The notes beneath the pieces are model-generated. The model did no database searches. It was not told the origin of the DNA and saw nothing but the letters and a program-made list of their open reading frames with translations. Position numbers and translations under genes: made by a program. Shown piece by piece: positions 27,236-35,641 of a DNA stretch of 64,000 bases. Numbering within the stretch: the first letter of the stretch is position 1; every line of letters begins with the position of its first letter. Origin of the DNA: Parapedobacter luteus. Lineage in GTDB: Bacteria > Bacteroidota > Bacteroidia > Sphingobacteriales > Sphingobacteriaceae. The stretch is taken from NCBI RefSeq assembly GCF_900168055.1, contig NZ_FUYS01000009.1, positions 115,553-179,552 of the forward strand, given 5' to 3'.

Positions 27236-28156
27236 CTATCTGATAATCAATTCCCTTGGTGGCAAACTATCCGGCATCAAGCCGGATTTTAAAACTACCC
27301 GTTGACCGGATTCACCCGTTAAGAACGCGGCAAACCCCATGCCTAAACTCTTCCGGGGCTCAGCATTGATGATGTACACCGGGCGGGCAAGCGCATACAG
27401 ATTCTCCGCTAAGTTTGACTGCGACGGCTTGTAATATCCATCGCCACCACGCTCACCCTGCCGCCCTTTTAGCGCCAAAACCTTAACCCCATCGATGTAC
27501 TTCTGTATACTGCTATCGGGCCGCGCTATCCAGTTGATCCCCACCACTCCCACAGATTGCGGCGTTTCGTATACATACTTGAGCACCTCCGGATTAGACT
27601 GCATGGCATAAACACCCGTCGTCGGTAGGGAATCTATGCCTGCTATTTCCTTAAGCAGCCGAACGGTGCTTGAATTCGGATTATCAAACACCAGCCTGTT
27701 CAGCGACCCAATGCCGGCATTACCTCGCAGGATCTCCGTAATGTGATCCAATGTAATGGTTGAATCGGAAACCTGCTTATTCACTACAAACGCTATCGCA
27801 TCCGTTGCAAACTTATATACCTGAGGCACAAACTTACGGGCTTTAAAGAACGCTGTCTCCTCTTCGGTCAATAATCTCGTCAATACAACCACCTCCACTT
27901 CCCTATTCAAAAGTTTACTGATGACCTGGCTTTCCCGGGCACCTGCCAACTCAACGTCGGCACGGCGATACAAGTGTTCAAACACCGCAACCTGCTCTTC
28001 CATGATGGGAAGCAAGGTCTCATCTGTCAGCACCTGCAATTGTCCGCTCACGATGGTCCGGTTTTCGCCCGACTGACTATTATTTTCACGATTGCTACAT
28101 GACCACAACGAAGCAGCAAGACCAAAAAAGACGGGTAATAATACTAATTTTTTCAT
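27236..28156 (-). CDS. PstS-like substrate-binding lipoprotein
   Basis: 306 residues with a lipoprotein signal (lipobox LWSC, Cys about residue 20). The rest matches a phosphate-binding-protein-like fold (PBP_like_2): IVSGQLQVLTDETLLPIM, a VVLTRLLTEEE segment, DPNSSTVRLLKE-like (NPNSSTVRLLKE) and a late GQRVVLKSGLMP. No pstC, pstA or pstB gene is in the window, so it is not part of a local phosphate ABC transporter. In the operon it follows tonB and a small membrane protein. It may bind phosphate or another anion at the membrane, or have been recruited for an envelope role. Confidence 0.85.
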   Translation of the reverse strand: MKKLVLLPVFFGLAASLWSCSNRENNSQSGENRTIVSGQLQVLTDETLLPIMEEQVAVFEHLYRRADVELAGARESQVISKLLNREVEVVVLTRLLTEEETAFFKARKFVPQVYKFATDAIAFVVNKQVSDSTITLDHITEILRGNAGIGSLNRLVFDNPNSSTVRLLKEIAGIDSLPTTGVYAMQSNPEVLKYVYETPQSVGVVGINWIARPDSSIQKYIDGVKVLALKGRQGERGGDGYYKPSQSNLAENLYALARPVYIINAEPRKSLGMGFAAFLTGESGQRVVLKSGLMPDSLPPRELIIR

Positions 28157-28202
28157 TGTTATGAAAAAATATCATGTTTTTTTTTAAATTAACTGCTTCG
28201 AA

Positions 28203-28433
28203 CTATCGACTCTGCCAAAGTCGGATAAAACGAAAGAAAGAATAGACCACCAATAATATTCCAAACAACGTCCGCAGGGTACTATCCAATTCTAGCGGAA
28301 AATTTTTCCAAAAAATGATGGCCAGGCCTAATGCAAAGTAAAAACCAAACATAAACAGCCCCAAAACAGACAGAAACCGCTTGGTGGGCGATTTCTGTCT
28401 GCCATTATTATCCCTATAGTATCTAGCGGCCAA
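28203..28433 (-). CDS. Small two-helix membrane protein
   Basis: 76 residues with a basic N-terminus and two hydrophobic segments (about 20-42 and 50-70), ending in RLWQSR. Not recognised beyond being a small conserved-type membrane protein in the exb-ton operon, 5 bp after tonB. It could be an accessory subunit of the Exb/Ton complex; this is inferred from position only. Confidence 0.75.
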   Translation of the reverse strand: MAARYYRDNNGRQKSPTKRFLSVLGLFMFGFYFALGLAIIFWKNFPLELDSTLRTLFGILLVVYSFFRFIRLWQSR

Positions 28434-28438
28434 CTTAC

Positions 28439-29272
28439 CTATTGCTGAAGGTTAAGTCGGATAGGCAATGTATAGGCTACGCGAACCGGCCGTCCATTCT
28501 GGATACCGGGGCTCCATTTCTTAGCTTTCTGCAAAAGCTTTAAAGCTGCCTCGCCCGTTCCATATTTCAAATCCCGCACAACTCTCAAGTCAGTTAAGCT
28601 TCCGTCGCGTTCTACCACGAACGAAATCTGCACCTGACCATTCACACCCGCCTCAATAGCCGCCTGTGGATAATCATAATTCTTAGCAATCCATTCCATA
28701 AACTCCTTCATCCCACCTGGCGGTTCTGGATTGATCTCTACTGATTGGAAGACCTGATCACTGGATGTTTCTGTCACCTCAGCGTCGATCTCACCTTCGC
28801 CGACAGGCAGATCAATACGGATTTCTGCATTGGGGTCACCTTCTATGGTCTTTGACCCGGGATCAGCCAATTTAAGCTGTTCTACCGTAGGAGGTTCCTC
28901 GTCTTGCACCTGCTCGGCGGGAACAACCTTCGGCTCAGGCATCCGCACCTGGTCTACCCGAGGCGGAGGAGGCTCAACCGGAGGGGGGGGAGGAGGTTCC
29001 TCCTCGTTTACAGGTGGCGGCTCTGAGAGCACAACCTCTGTTTCAATAATTTGTTCAACTGGCCCATCATCGCCCATTTCTATTCCCATCCACCGTGCAA
29101 TCGCCGGCGACATTAGAAGTAGTACGAATACGACGGAAGCCGAAAACAACCCGATGTTGGTGGCCTTAGGCGACAACTTACGGAGATCGTATGCTCCATA
29201 AGACTTGTTCCGACCGTCAAATACCACATCGAGCCATTCTTTCTTAAAAATATCTAATTTTGAACCTATCAT
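28439..29272 (-). CDS. tonB: TonB energy transducer
   Basis: 277-residue TonB-family protein. It has a cytoplasmic N-terminus with the sequence WLDVVFDGRNKSYGAYDLR, one membrane helix (about 40-60), a Pro-rich periplasm-spanning region (about 85-115, PPPPPPVEPPPP) and a C-terminal TonB domain (about 190-277, with YPQAAIEAGVNGQV and a final LPIRLNL). It carries energy from ExbB/ExbD to outer-membrane receptors such as the SusC-type proteins in this window. Confidence 0.95.
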   Translation of the reverse strand: MIGSKLDIFKKEWLDVVFDGRNKSYGAYDLRKLSPKATNIGLFSASVVFVLLLMSPAIARWMGIEMGDDGPVEQIIETEVVLSEPPPVNEEEPPPPPPVEPPPPRVDQVRMPEPKVVPAEQVQDEEPPTVEQLKLADPGSKTIEGDPNAEIRIDLPVGEGEIDAEVTETSSDQVFQSVEINPEPPGGMKEFMEWIAKNYDYPQAAIEAGVNGQVQISFVVERDGSLTDLRVVRDLKYGTGEAALKLLQKAKKWSPGIQNGRPVRVAYTLPIRLNLQQ

Positions 29273-29296
29273 AGCTATCGTATTCTGTGGTTATTG

Positions 29297-29809
29297 TCAA
29301 TCATTATACAGGTTGTCCCGTTGCAACACTTCTATTTCCGCATCGCTGATGGTACCAATCATATATATTGGTGCTTTGATAATATTCATTTCATCCAGAA
29401 TATCTACCAAATTGCGGTGAGTAGACTTATCACTGGGACGCACAACAATGATCAGGTCTTTTCCTGTCTGCTGTCTCACCTGTTCCATCTTTTTGATCAG
29501 GATAGGCCGAACCCCATCCTTACCATAATCCACGATCTCTGGCCCTTCTAGGGGATTGCTGTAATCGCCGTGATACCATTCGATCTTATTGTTGCTACCC
29601 AGCAACAACGTCAGCGTCCGGTTGTCGGCCACCTCAAGTCTATCTTCCGGATTGTCTTCGTTTTTATCCGGCATGGCCACGTCCATGGCATTGGGCTTGT
29701 TGATGGAAGTGGTAAGCATGAAAAACGTGATCAAGAGAAACGCCAAATCCACCATGGCTGTCAAGTCTACTCTCGGCTGCTGCTTACCACCGGTATTTAA
29801 TTCTGCCAT
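29297..29809 (-). CDS. exbD: Biopolymer transporter ExbD (second copy)
   Basis: 170 residues with a single N-terminal helix holding the key membrane aspartate (LTAMVDLAFLLITFFML) and a periplasmic domain that ends with an EIEVLQRDN segment. It forms the proton channel with ExbB. It is the second of two exbD genes in tandem, 33 bp after the first. Confidence 0.93.
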   Translation of the reverse strand: MAELNTGGKQQPRVDLTAMVDLAFLLITFFMLTTSINKPNAMDVAMPDKNEDNPEDRLEVADNRTLTLLLGSNNKIEWYHGDYSNPLEGPEIVDYGKDGVRPILIKKMEQVRQQTGKDLIIVVRPSDKSTHRNLVDILDEMNIIKAPIYMIGTISDAEIEVLQRDNLYND

Positions 29810-29842
29810 TTTTTTATCCTTTATGTTTAAATTGCATTGCTA

Positions 29843-30469
29843 CTAAAAATCCTCGCTACGAAGACTGGTGATCAAACTAAACTTATTCACCTTTTGGCTT
29901 TGCAACACATCCATTACTTTCTTGATCTCGGGATACTTTTCATTGGCATCCCCTTTTATTGACACCCGCATCTCGGCATTCTTCAACTCCTTCGTCGCAA
30001 CGCGAGCCGAATAAATCCAATGGAACAACTCATTGCTGAGTGCATCGGTAGAATCGATGGGAATACCAGGTTGCAGACCGGGCTTTACACGATCATTAGT
30101 ACCCAGATTGATCAGTTGTTTCAAATTGCCCATCGGCACGCCGAAACTCTCCATCGTCGAAAACTCGGCCTTTTCTTCAGGGGTAAATGCGATGGAATAT
30201 TTTTCTGACATAAGCTCTAGCATCCGGGCTCGTGCATTCCTGTTTACCACACCAAAGAACACTTTGCCTCCATCGCCCACCGTAATCAACCCCAAATCAT
30301 CGTCTGGCAATTTTACTTGTGTAGCCGACGCTGGCGTATCTACCGGCATCGGTTCGGGTTGCCGGGCTGTGGCTGTCAATATAAAAAACGTGAGCAGCAA
30401 GAACGACACGTCACACATCGCGGTCATGTCTATCGTCGTACTGGCTCTTTTAACTTTTACCCTTGGCAT
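29843..30469 (-). CDS. exbD: Biopolymer transporter ExbD (first copy)
   Basis: 208 residues, ExbD family, with the helix DMTAMCDVSFLLLTFFIL carrying the conserved aspartate. The periplasmic domain is longer than in the second copy and contains VSIKGDANEKYPEIKKVMD. Paired ExbD proteins are common in Bacteroidota and could form heterodimers in the ExbB pore (inference). Confidence 0.93.
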   Translation of the reverse strand: MPRVKVKRASTTIDMTAMCDVSFLLLTFFILTATARQPEPMPVDTPASATQVKLPDDDLGLITVGDGGKVFFGVVNRNARARMLELMSEKYSIAFTPEEKAEFSTMESFGVPMGNLKQLINLGTNDRVKPGLQPGIPIDSTDALSNELFHWIYSARVATKELKNAEMRVSIKGDANEKYPEIKKVMDVLQSQKVNKFSLITSLRSEDF

Positions 30470-30513
30470 AATTTATAATTTTAGTTGCCTACTTCGTATT
30501 GATAAGATGCACA

Positions 30514-30542
30514 TTCATCCGGCATTCCATAAGCCGGATGAA
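30514..30542 (-). other. Intercistronic hairpin between exbB and exbD
   Basis: A perfect 10-bp inverted repeat (TTCATCCGGC / GCCGGATGAA, 9-nt loop) lies 8 bp downstream of the exbB stop. On the operon strand it has no T tract, so it suggests mRNA processing or protection of the exbB 3' end rather than termination. Confidence 0.6.
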
Positions 30543-30550
30543 ATTTTTTA

Positions 30551-31381
30551 CTATTTGTGCGTAGCTGCGTAAGTCTGTACGATAGAAAACCCAGCTTCGT
30601 CAATCGAGTAAGTTAATGTATCTATCTTAGATGTAAAGATGTTATAGAATACGATGGCTACCGTCGAGGTAGCGATACCTGTAGCCGTGTTAATCAACGC
30701 CTCAGAGATACCGTTTGCCAGTGCAGCAGAGTCCGGAGCACCACCGGTAGCTAATGCGGAGAACGCCCTGATCATCCCTGTTACCGTACCTAATAGCCCT
30801 GTCAATGTACCGATAGAAACCAGCGTAGCGATGATGGTAAGGTTCTTTTCGAGCATTGGCATTTCCAACGCGGTCGCTTCTTCGATTTCCTTTTGGATAG
30901 CTACAGTAGCTTGATCGGTATCAAGGTTTGGGTTTGCCGATACATCTTTATATTTAAGCAGACCTGCCTTGATAACATTTGCTACCGAACCTTGTTGCTT
31001 ATCGCACTCTGAGATGGCCGAATCAATGTTGCCTCCTCCGATAAGAGACTGAATTTTCCGCACGAAGTTGCCCACATTGCCTTTTCCAGAAGCCCTTCCA
31101 ATCACGATGAAGCGTTCAACCGCAAATACCCATACCATCAGGAACAACCCCAGCAATACCGGCACCACATATCCGGCATGGTATACCATCCCTAAGTAAT
31201 TGCCCTCTAAAGGCCGGTTCTCCGGATCGCCATCGACAAAGTTATTCGGATCGCCCATGATGAATCTCCAAACCAATGCGCCGATGACGAAACAAATAAT
31301 AATTGCCAGACTTGCAAAAACGTTGGATGTTGAGTTGCTCTTTTCCTTTTTTGCTGTACTTGTTTTTGGTGCGTTTGCCAT
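30551..31381 (-). CDS. exbB: MotA/TolQ/ExbB proton channel protein
   Basis: 276-residue ExbB-type membrane protein. It has an N-terminal helix (about 22-42), a second (about 70-90) and the paired C-terminal helices with the family motif TVTGMIRAFSALATGGAPD and NTATGIATSTVAIVFYN. It forms the pentameric pore that harvests the proton-motive force with ExbD. It is the first gene of the operon and has a consensus promoter upstream. Confidence 0.95.
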   Translation of the reverse strand: MANAPKTSTAKKEKSNSTSNVFASLAIIICFVIGALVWRFIMGDPNNFVDGDPENRPLEGNYLGMVYHAGYVVPVLLGLFLMVWVFAVERFIVIGRASGKGNVGNFVRKIQSLIGGGNIDSAISECDKQQGSVANVIKAGLLKYKDVSANPNLDTDQATVAIQKEIEEATALEMPMLEKNLTIIATLVSIGTLTGLLGTVTGMIRAFSALATGGAPDSAALANGISEALINTATGIATSTVAIVFYNIFTSKIDTLTYSIDEAGFSIVQTYAATHK

Positions 31382-31475
31382 TTTTTTTGAATTTTTAGAT
31401 TTTAACGTTGTTAAATATGATTTTTAAGTAATTTGTGCAATTTAATCCGCTACTAACCACTAAAAATGGTTAAAG

Positions 31476-31504
31476 CAAATATAGTGTTTTATACTAAAAA
31501 CAAA
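31476..31504 (-). promoter_or_regulatory. Promoter of the exbB-tonB operon
   Basis: On the minus strand TTTG (31504-31501), 17 nt, TATATTTG (31483-31476) matches the Bacteroidota sigma consensus at both elements. The start point would be near 31469, leaving an untranslated leader of about 88 nt before exbB. Confidence 0.75.
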
Positions 31505-31828
31505 ATCTTTGTCAATAATTGTTTAGTAAAACTTATTTACATGCCGGGGTGCGCAGCAGCAGCATCAACACACCTTAAACAAACATCGCTTCTGTAATCC
31601 AAAAGCAATTTTTTTACAATGAAAACTATTTTTTTTTGTAATTGCAAATTAAACATTCAAATAAATAGCTGCCGAGTAGTGTATAATAGCGTTTAAACAT
31701 GAATGGATAGTGTATACCAACGCTACGCCAACACACAACTAACTAATAATAAATGATTTAATGAAACAAGACTTCGCCGCTTTTATTAATCAATATATTT
31801 TTTTTGTTACTTCCGGTTAGGTTGATTG
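31505..31828. other. A/T-rich intergenic region, no gene seen
   Basis: The 324 bp between the exbB promoter and the SUI1 gene stop are A/T-rich with no open frame of merit and no strong hairpin. The 3' end of the SUI1/lipid-kinase transcript must fall here. Confidence 0.6.
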
Positions 31829-32170
31829 TTATCCCCCTGCCAATTTAGCTCGATATCCTTCATCAATCAACAATTGCAACACTCGCTGCCTAAAATCACC
31901 TTGAATAATAATCTCACCCTGCTTAGCGCTTCCTCCCACTCCGCATTTTTGTTTTAACAGTTTGCCTAACGCCTCCAAATCTTCTGGCGTTCCCACAAAG
32001 CCCTTGACAAGCGTTACCATTTTCCCGCCCCGCATTTTCTTATCCAGCATCACGCGCAAGTCCTGTTTGTTTTTTGACAGTGTAGATTCTTCGTTCGGTT
32101 CCTCTTCGTGGTATACGAAGGCATCGTCTGTGGAATACACAATGCCGCTATACCGCTGTTTCTTCTTCAT
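31829..32170 (-). CDS. SUI1/YciH-type translation factor
   Basis: 113 residues. The C-terminal two thirds is a SUI1 (eIF1-like) domain with RGGKMVTLVKGF, LKQKCGVGGSAKQGEIIIQGD and a terminal LIDEGYRAKLAG, all family hallmarks. Bacterial YciH proteins are thought to affect start-site fidelity or translation under stress. It is 59 bp downstream of the lipid kinase; a -7 box lies in the gap. Confidence 0.93.
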   Translation of the reverse strand: MKKKQRYSGIVYSTDDAFVYHEEEPNEESTLSKNKQDLRVMLDKKMRGGKMVTLVKGFVGTPEDLEALGKLLKQKCGVGGSAKQGEIIIQGDFRQRVLQLLIDEGYRAKLAGG

Positions 32171-32213
32171 GCTTTAGTAAACGGTTATTTTGCGAATAAA
32201 TTACGTTCAATAA

Positions 32214-32221
32214 CAAAATTA
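32214..32221 (-). promoter_or_regulatory. Candidate -7 box for the SUI1 gene
   Basis: TAATTTTG on the minus strand fits TAnnTTTG exactly, 43 bp upstream of the ATG; a TTG 23 nt upstream (about 32245-32247) falls inside the lipid kinase gene. Confidence 0.4.
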
Positions 32222-32229
32222 CACTACGT

Positions 32230-33108
32230 TCAACAAAGAATTGTCAATGTACTGGGATTTACTGCGATATCCAGCACTTTGCCCATCGCTTTGGGTTCGC
32301 CATCCACGTGCACGGACCCGATATACGTCCGCTCAATGTGGATCCGCCTGCCAGGGATAATCTCTACATATTCGGATTGATCCGCTGTCTTATTAAACAG
32401 GTGAAACACCATCATCGGAATGGTATATAAGGGAAACTTATGAACGATGCAAACATCCAATAGACCATCGGTTACTGAAGCCTGCGGTGCAACATATGCA
32501 TTATTACCATATTGCGGTGAATTCGCCACACTTATCATAAATGCCTCGCGTTCGAAACGATCCCCATCAATATCCAGCACATATTGTTTTGGTTTATAGG
32601 TACTAATTTCGGTCAAGACCGCCTTTAGATACCCTATTGGCCCTCGAAGCGAATCATTCGCAAACCGATCGCTTACCGAAGCGTCAAACCCTATGCCGGC
32701 CATATTAAAAAAAAACAGGCCATTGATAACGCCACTATCGATGGTCATGTGCTCAAACCGATTCAGCCGCTTCACTGCGGCGCGTTCATTGAGTGGGATA
32801 CCCAGGTATAAGGCCAGCCCATTGCCTGATCCTTCGGGAATAATACCCAATATCGTATCGGTACCATTCAGGGCCGATGCGATTTCATTGATCGTACCGT
32901 CTCCCCCCACCGCCACAACTACCTCTACGCCATCGGCTACGGCTTTTGTAGCCAACTCGTTGGCATGGCCGATATGCCCCGTTAAAACAAACTCGGGATC
33001 ATATAACGCCAAGTCAAGATCTTCCATGACGCGCTTCTCGAAGCCTCTTTTTTTCTTGCCTCCAGATATTGGATTAATAATAAATAAAATGCGCTTCCTT
33101 TTCCCCAT
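32230..33108 (-). CDS. Diacylglycerol/lipid kinase (YegS/BmrU family)
   Basis: 292 residues from the ATG at 33108 (299 from an ATG at 33129). The kinase catalytic domain has the nucleotide motif NPISGGKKKR, GGDGTINEIASAL and PEGSGNGLALYLG. Members phosphorylate diacylglycerol, sphingoid lipids or similar substrates at the inner membrane; Bacteroidota make sphingolipids, so either substrate is possible. A TACATTTG box ends only two bases before the upstream ATG, which favours the downstream start. Confidence 0.92.
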   Translation of the reverse strand: MGKRKRILFIINPISGGKKKRGFEKRVMEDLDLALYDPEFVLTGHIGHANELATKAVADGVEVVVAVGGDGTINEIASALNGTDTILGIIPEGSGNGLALYLGIPLNERAAVKRLNRFEHMTIDSGVINGLFFFNMAGIGFDASVSDRFANDSLRGPIGYLKAVLTEISTYKPKQYVLDIDGDRFEREAFMISVANSPQYGNNAYVAPQASVTDGLLDVCIVHKFPLYTIPMMVFHLFNKTADQSEYVEIIPGRRIHIERTYIGSVHVDGEPKAMGKVLDIAVNPSTLTILC

Positions 33109-33131
33109 GCCTCTTGGCGTGTTTACCATGA

Positions 33132-33139
33132 CAAATGTA
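33132..33139 (-). promoter_or_regulatory. Candidate -7 box for the lipid kinase
   Basis: TACATTTG on the minus strand is an exact TAnnTTTG match. The predicted start point (about 33125) lies after the ATG at 33129 and 17 nt before the ATG at 33108. No good -33 element is seen. Confidence 0.4.
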
Positions 33140-33231
33140 TCAGCAATATTGGTATATTTTTATGTATATGGCAACAATTTATAAAAACTTAACATCAGTC
33201 GATTAGGAATAACGAATCGCGATCTTCCCGT

Positions 33232-33261
33232 TTTGAAAACAACAAAAGTATTGTAGCTTTG
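33232..33261 (+). promoter_or_regulatory. Promoter of metK
   Basis: TTTG (33232-33235), 18 nt, TAGCTTTG (33254-33261) is a complete match to the Bacteroidota promoter. The start point would be near 33268, a few bases before the SAM-II riboswitch. Confidence 0.8.
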
Positions 33262-33270
33262 CAGCGTGAA

Positions 33271-33347
33271 ATGTGGATTGATTTGGATATGATAGCCGTC
33301 CAGAGCCTTCATAGGATTGCAACCACGATAAAAAAGTGCTAAAAACA
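33271..33347 (+). ncRNA. SAM-II riboswitch
   Basis: The conserved SAM-II core is readable in order: GTGG (33273-33276), GATTTGG, a variable loop, ATTGCAA then CCAC (33323-33326) closing P1 with GTGG, CGATAAA, and AGTGCTAAAAA (33335-33345) for the pseudoknot strand. It lies 62 nt before the metK ATG, directly behind a consensus promoter. Family knowledge: SAM-II senses S-adenosylmethionine and shuts off expression, usually by hiding the translation start region. The loop between GATTTGG and ATTGC is longer than in the minimal examples I recall. Confidence 0.85.
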
Positions 33348-33407
33348 TGCTTTCCCTCATTTCAGCCATTGGATATTTATACATTAGATAATACAAATAA
33401 TATAGTA

Positions 33408-34661
33408 ATGCCTTATTTATTCACTTCAGAGTCCGTTTCCGAAGGACATCCAGATAAGATAGCTGATCAAATTTCTGATGCGCTTATTGACAACTTCCTG
33501 GCATGGGATCCTGACTCGCGCGTTGCCATTGAAACACTGGTCACCACGGGGCAGGTGGTGCTTGCGGGGGAGGTCAAATCTAAAATATACCTCGATGTAC
33601 CAAAAATCACTCGATCGGTAATCGAACGCATCGGGTACACCAAGTCCGAATACATGTTTGAAGCCAATTCGTGTGGCATCCTCTCCGCTATACATGAGCA
33701 GTCTCCGGATATCAATCAAGGTGTAGACCGTAAAGAAAAGCAGGAGCAAGGCGCCGGGGATCAGGGAATCATGTTTGGCTACGCCAATAATGAAACCGAA
33801 AACCTGATGCCTTTGGCCCTCGACCTGGCTCATAAGCTGCTCTATGAGCTGGCCGCACTGCGTCGCGAGCATGATCAGATAAAATACCTAAGGCCTGATT
33901 CAAAAGCACAAGTAACGTTGGAATATGATGACAACCATAAGCCCATCCGAATTGACGCCATTGTCATATCTACCCAGCATGACGAATTCGACACCGAAGC
34001 CGCTATGCTTGACCGGATCAAATCCGATATGGTCAACATCCTTATTCCAAGAGTAAAAGCCCAATTGAAGCCCGAGTTGCAACAGCTTTTTACCGACCAG
34101 ATCACATATCATATTAACCCCACTGGGAAATTTGTGATTGGCGGCCCACACGGAGACACCGGATTAACCGGAAGGAAAATCATCGTCGACACGTATGGTG
34201 GTAAAGGCGGCCATGGCGGCGGGGCCTTTTCTGGCAAAGATCCATCCAAGGTAGATCGATCAGCGGCCTATGCGACGCGTCATATCGCGAAAAATTTAGT
34301 GGCTGCAGGCGTAGCTGATGAGCTGTTGGTACAGATTTCTTATGCTATCGGTGTAAAGGATCCCATTGGCATATACGTCAACACATATGGCACGTCAAAC
34401 GTCGGACTATCCGACGGCGAAATTGCCCGCAAAATCCAGGAATTGTTTGATATGACACCTTACGGCATCGAGACCCGTCTTAAACTGCGTAATCCGATTT
34501 ATTCGGAAACGGCTGCATATGGTCACATGGGACGCGAGCCACGTACGGTGACAAAGACCTTTGAAAACAGCAACGGCGAGATCACCTCTTTGGACGTTGA
34601 ACTATTTACGTGGGAAAAGCTCGATTATGTGGACCGTGTGAAAGCCGCGTTTGGCCTATAA
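33408..34661 (+). CDS. metK: S-adenosylmethionine synthetase
   Basis: 417 residues from the ATG at 33408 ([17 protein letters not shown]). The frame is open further up to a TTG at 33336, but this lies inside the riboswitch. It makes SAM from methionine and ATP. Signatures are [13 protein letters not shown], the [12 protein letters not shown] hexapeptide region and [19 protein letters not shown]. Feedback control by the SAM-II element upstream closes a product loop. The stop overlaps the convergent fabD stop region by 6 bp. Confidence 0.97.
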   Translation: MPYLFTSESVSEGHPDKIADQISDALIDNFLAWDPDSRVAIETLVTTGQVVLAGEVKSKIYLDVPKITRSVIERIGYTKSEYMFEANSCGILSAIHEQSPDINQGVDRKEKQEQGAGDQGIMFGYANNETENLMPLALDLAHKLLYELAALRREHDQIKYLRPDSKAQVTLEYDDNHKPIRIDAIVISTQHDEFDTEAAMLDRIKSDMVNILIPRVKAQLKPELQQLFTDQITYHINPTGKFVIGGPHGDTGLTGRKIIVDTYGGKGGHGGGAFSGKDPSKVDRSAAYATRHIAKNLVAAGVADELLVQISYAIGVKDPIGIYVNTYGTSNVGLSDGEIARKIQELFDMTPYGIETRLKLRNPIYSETAAYGHMGREPRTVTKTFENSNGEITSLDVELFTWEKLDYVDRVKAAFGL

Positions 34662-35540
34662 GGCTGCAGCGGCTGTTTGAACTTGGCGGTTAATCTTTTT
34701 GACCAGCCCTTGCAGCACATTGCCGGGCCCTACTTCCGTAAATGATGTAGCCCCACTTTCAATCATGTGTTGAATGGTTTGAGTCCAACGTACCGGCCCG
34801 GTGAGCTGATCAATAAGGTTTTGCTTTATCGCCTCAGGATCAGTGTACGGCTTTGCATCGATGTTTTGATAAATCGGGCAAACCGGTTTGTTAATAGCCG
34901 TTGCTTCGATGGCCGCTTGCAATGCCACCTTGGCAGCCTCCATCAAAGGCGAATGGAAGGCCCCGCCTACATTAAGCTTCAGCGCCCGTTTTGCTCCGGC
35001 CTCCAGCAGCAATTCGCAGGCTTTGTCGACGCCTTCGATAGACCCTGAAATCACCAATTGCCCCGGACAATTGTAATTGGCTGGCACAACCACTTCACTG
35101 ACGCGCCGGCAAATATCCTCCACGGTAAAATCATCAAGTCCCAGAATGGCGGCCATTGTAGATGGCTGGATTTCCGTAGCTGCCTGCATTGCATTGGCAC
35201 GTGCGGCCACCAACTGCAACCCATCTTCAAAGCGCAAAGCTTGGGCCGCTACCAACGCCGAAAATTCACCCAATGAGTGTCCGGCTACCATGTGTGGGTT
35301 GAATGATTTCCCCAGTGCTCGCGCCAGGATAACGGAATGCAAAAAGATGGCCGGCTGGGTGACCTTGGTCTGTTTTAAATCTTCGTCTGTGCCCTCGAAC
35401 ATGACATCCGTAATACGGAATCCCAAAATCTCATTGGCTTGTTCAAACAAGAACTTTGTTTCTTCGTTATGGTTATACAGATCTTTACCCATACCTACGA
35501 ATTGGGCACCCTGTCCGGGGAATATATAAGCATGCTTCAT
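34656..35540 (-). CDS. fabD: Malonyl-CoA:ACP transacylase
   Basis: 294-residue FabD, which loads malonyl groups onto acyl carrier protein for fatty acid synthesis. It has the [10 protein letters not shown] oxyanion motif, the nucleophile Ser89 in [10 protein letters not shown] and the catalytic His in GAFHSPLM. Monocistronic and convergent with metK. A TATCTTTG box (35595-35588 minus) lies 47 bp upstream. Confidence 0.96.
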   Translation of the reverse strand: MKHAYIFPGQGAQFVGMGKDLYNHNEETKFLFEQANEILGFRITDVMFEGTDEDLKQTKVTQPAIFLHSVILARALGKSFNPHMVAGHSLGEFSALVAAQALRFEDGLQLVAARANAMQAATEIQPSTMAAILGLDDFTVEDICRRVSEVVVPANYNCPGQLVISGSIEGVDKACELLLEAGAKRALKLNVGGAFHSPLMEAAKVALQAAIEATAINKPVCPIYQNIDAKPYTDPEAIKQNLIDQLTGPVRWTQTIQHMIESGATSFTEVGPGNVLQGLVKKINRQVQTAAAAL

Positions 35541-35587
35541 TTGTTGTTCAGTTTAATCTATGCACTTCGAAAAAAAAAAGACCTTGG

Positions 35588-35635
35588 CAAAGATATCATT
35601 TGACACCTAAAATTAAGGCAATTTAGCTAAGTTTG
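35588..35635. promoter_or_regulatory. Interlaced divergent promoters of fabD and the outer-membrane protein gene
   Basis: Minus strand: TATCTTTG (35595-35588) with TTG at 35621-35619, spacing 23, for fabD. Plus strand: TAAGTTTG (35628-35635) with TTTG at 35599-35602, spacing 25, for the downstream gene. Each -33 box falls between the two boxes of the other promoter, so both could not be occupied at once. Confidence 0.5.
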
Positions 35636-35641
35636 TTTTCC

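Noticed and set aside
30033..30572. 179-residue open frame on plus across exbD
   Set aside because: Antisense shadow of a well-supported ExbD gene.
33336..33407. N-terminal extension of metK from a TTG
   Set aside because: Lies within the SAM-II riboswitch and would add 24 residues absent from the family; the ATG at 33408 fits.
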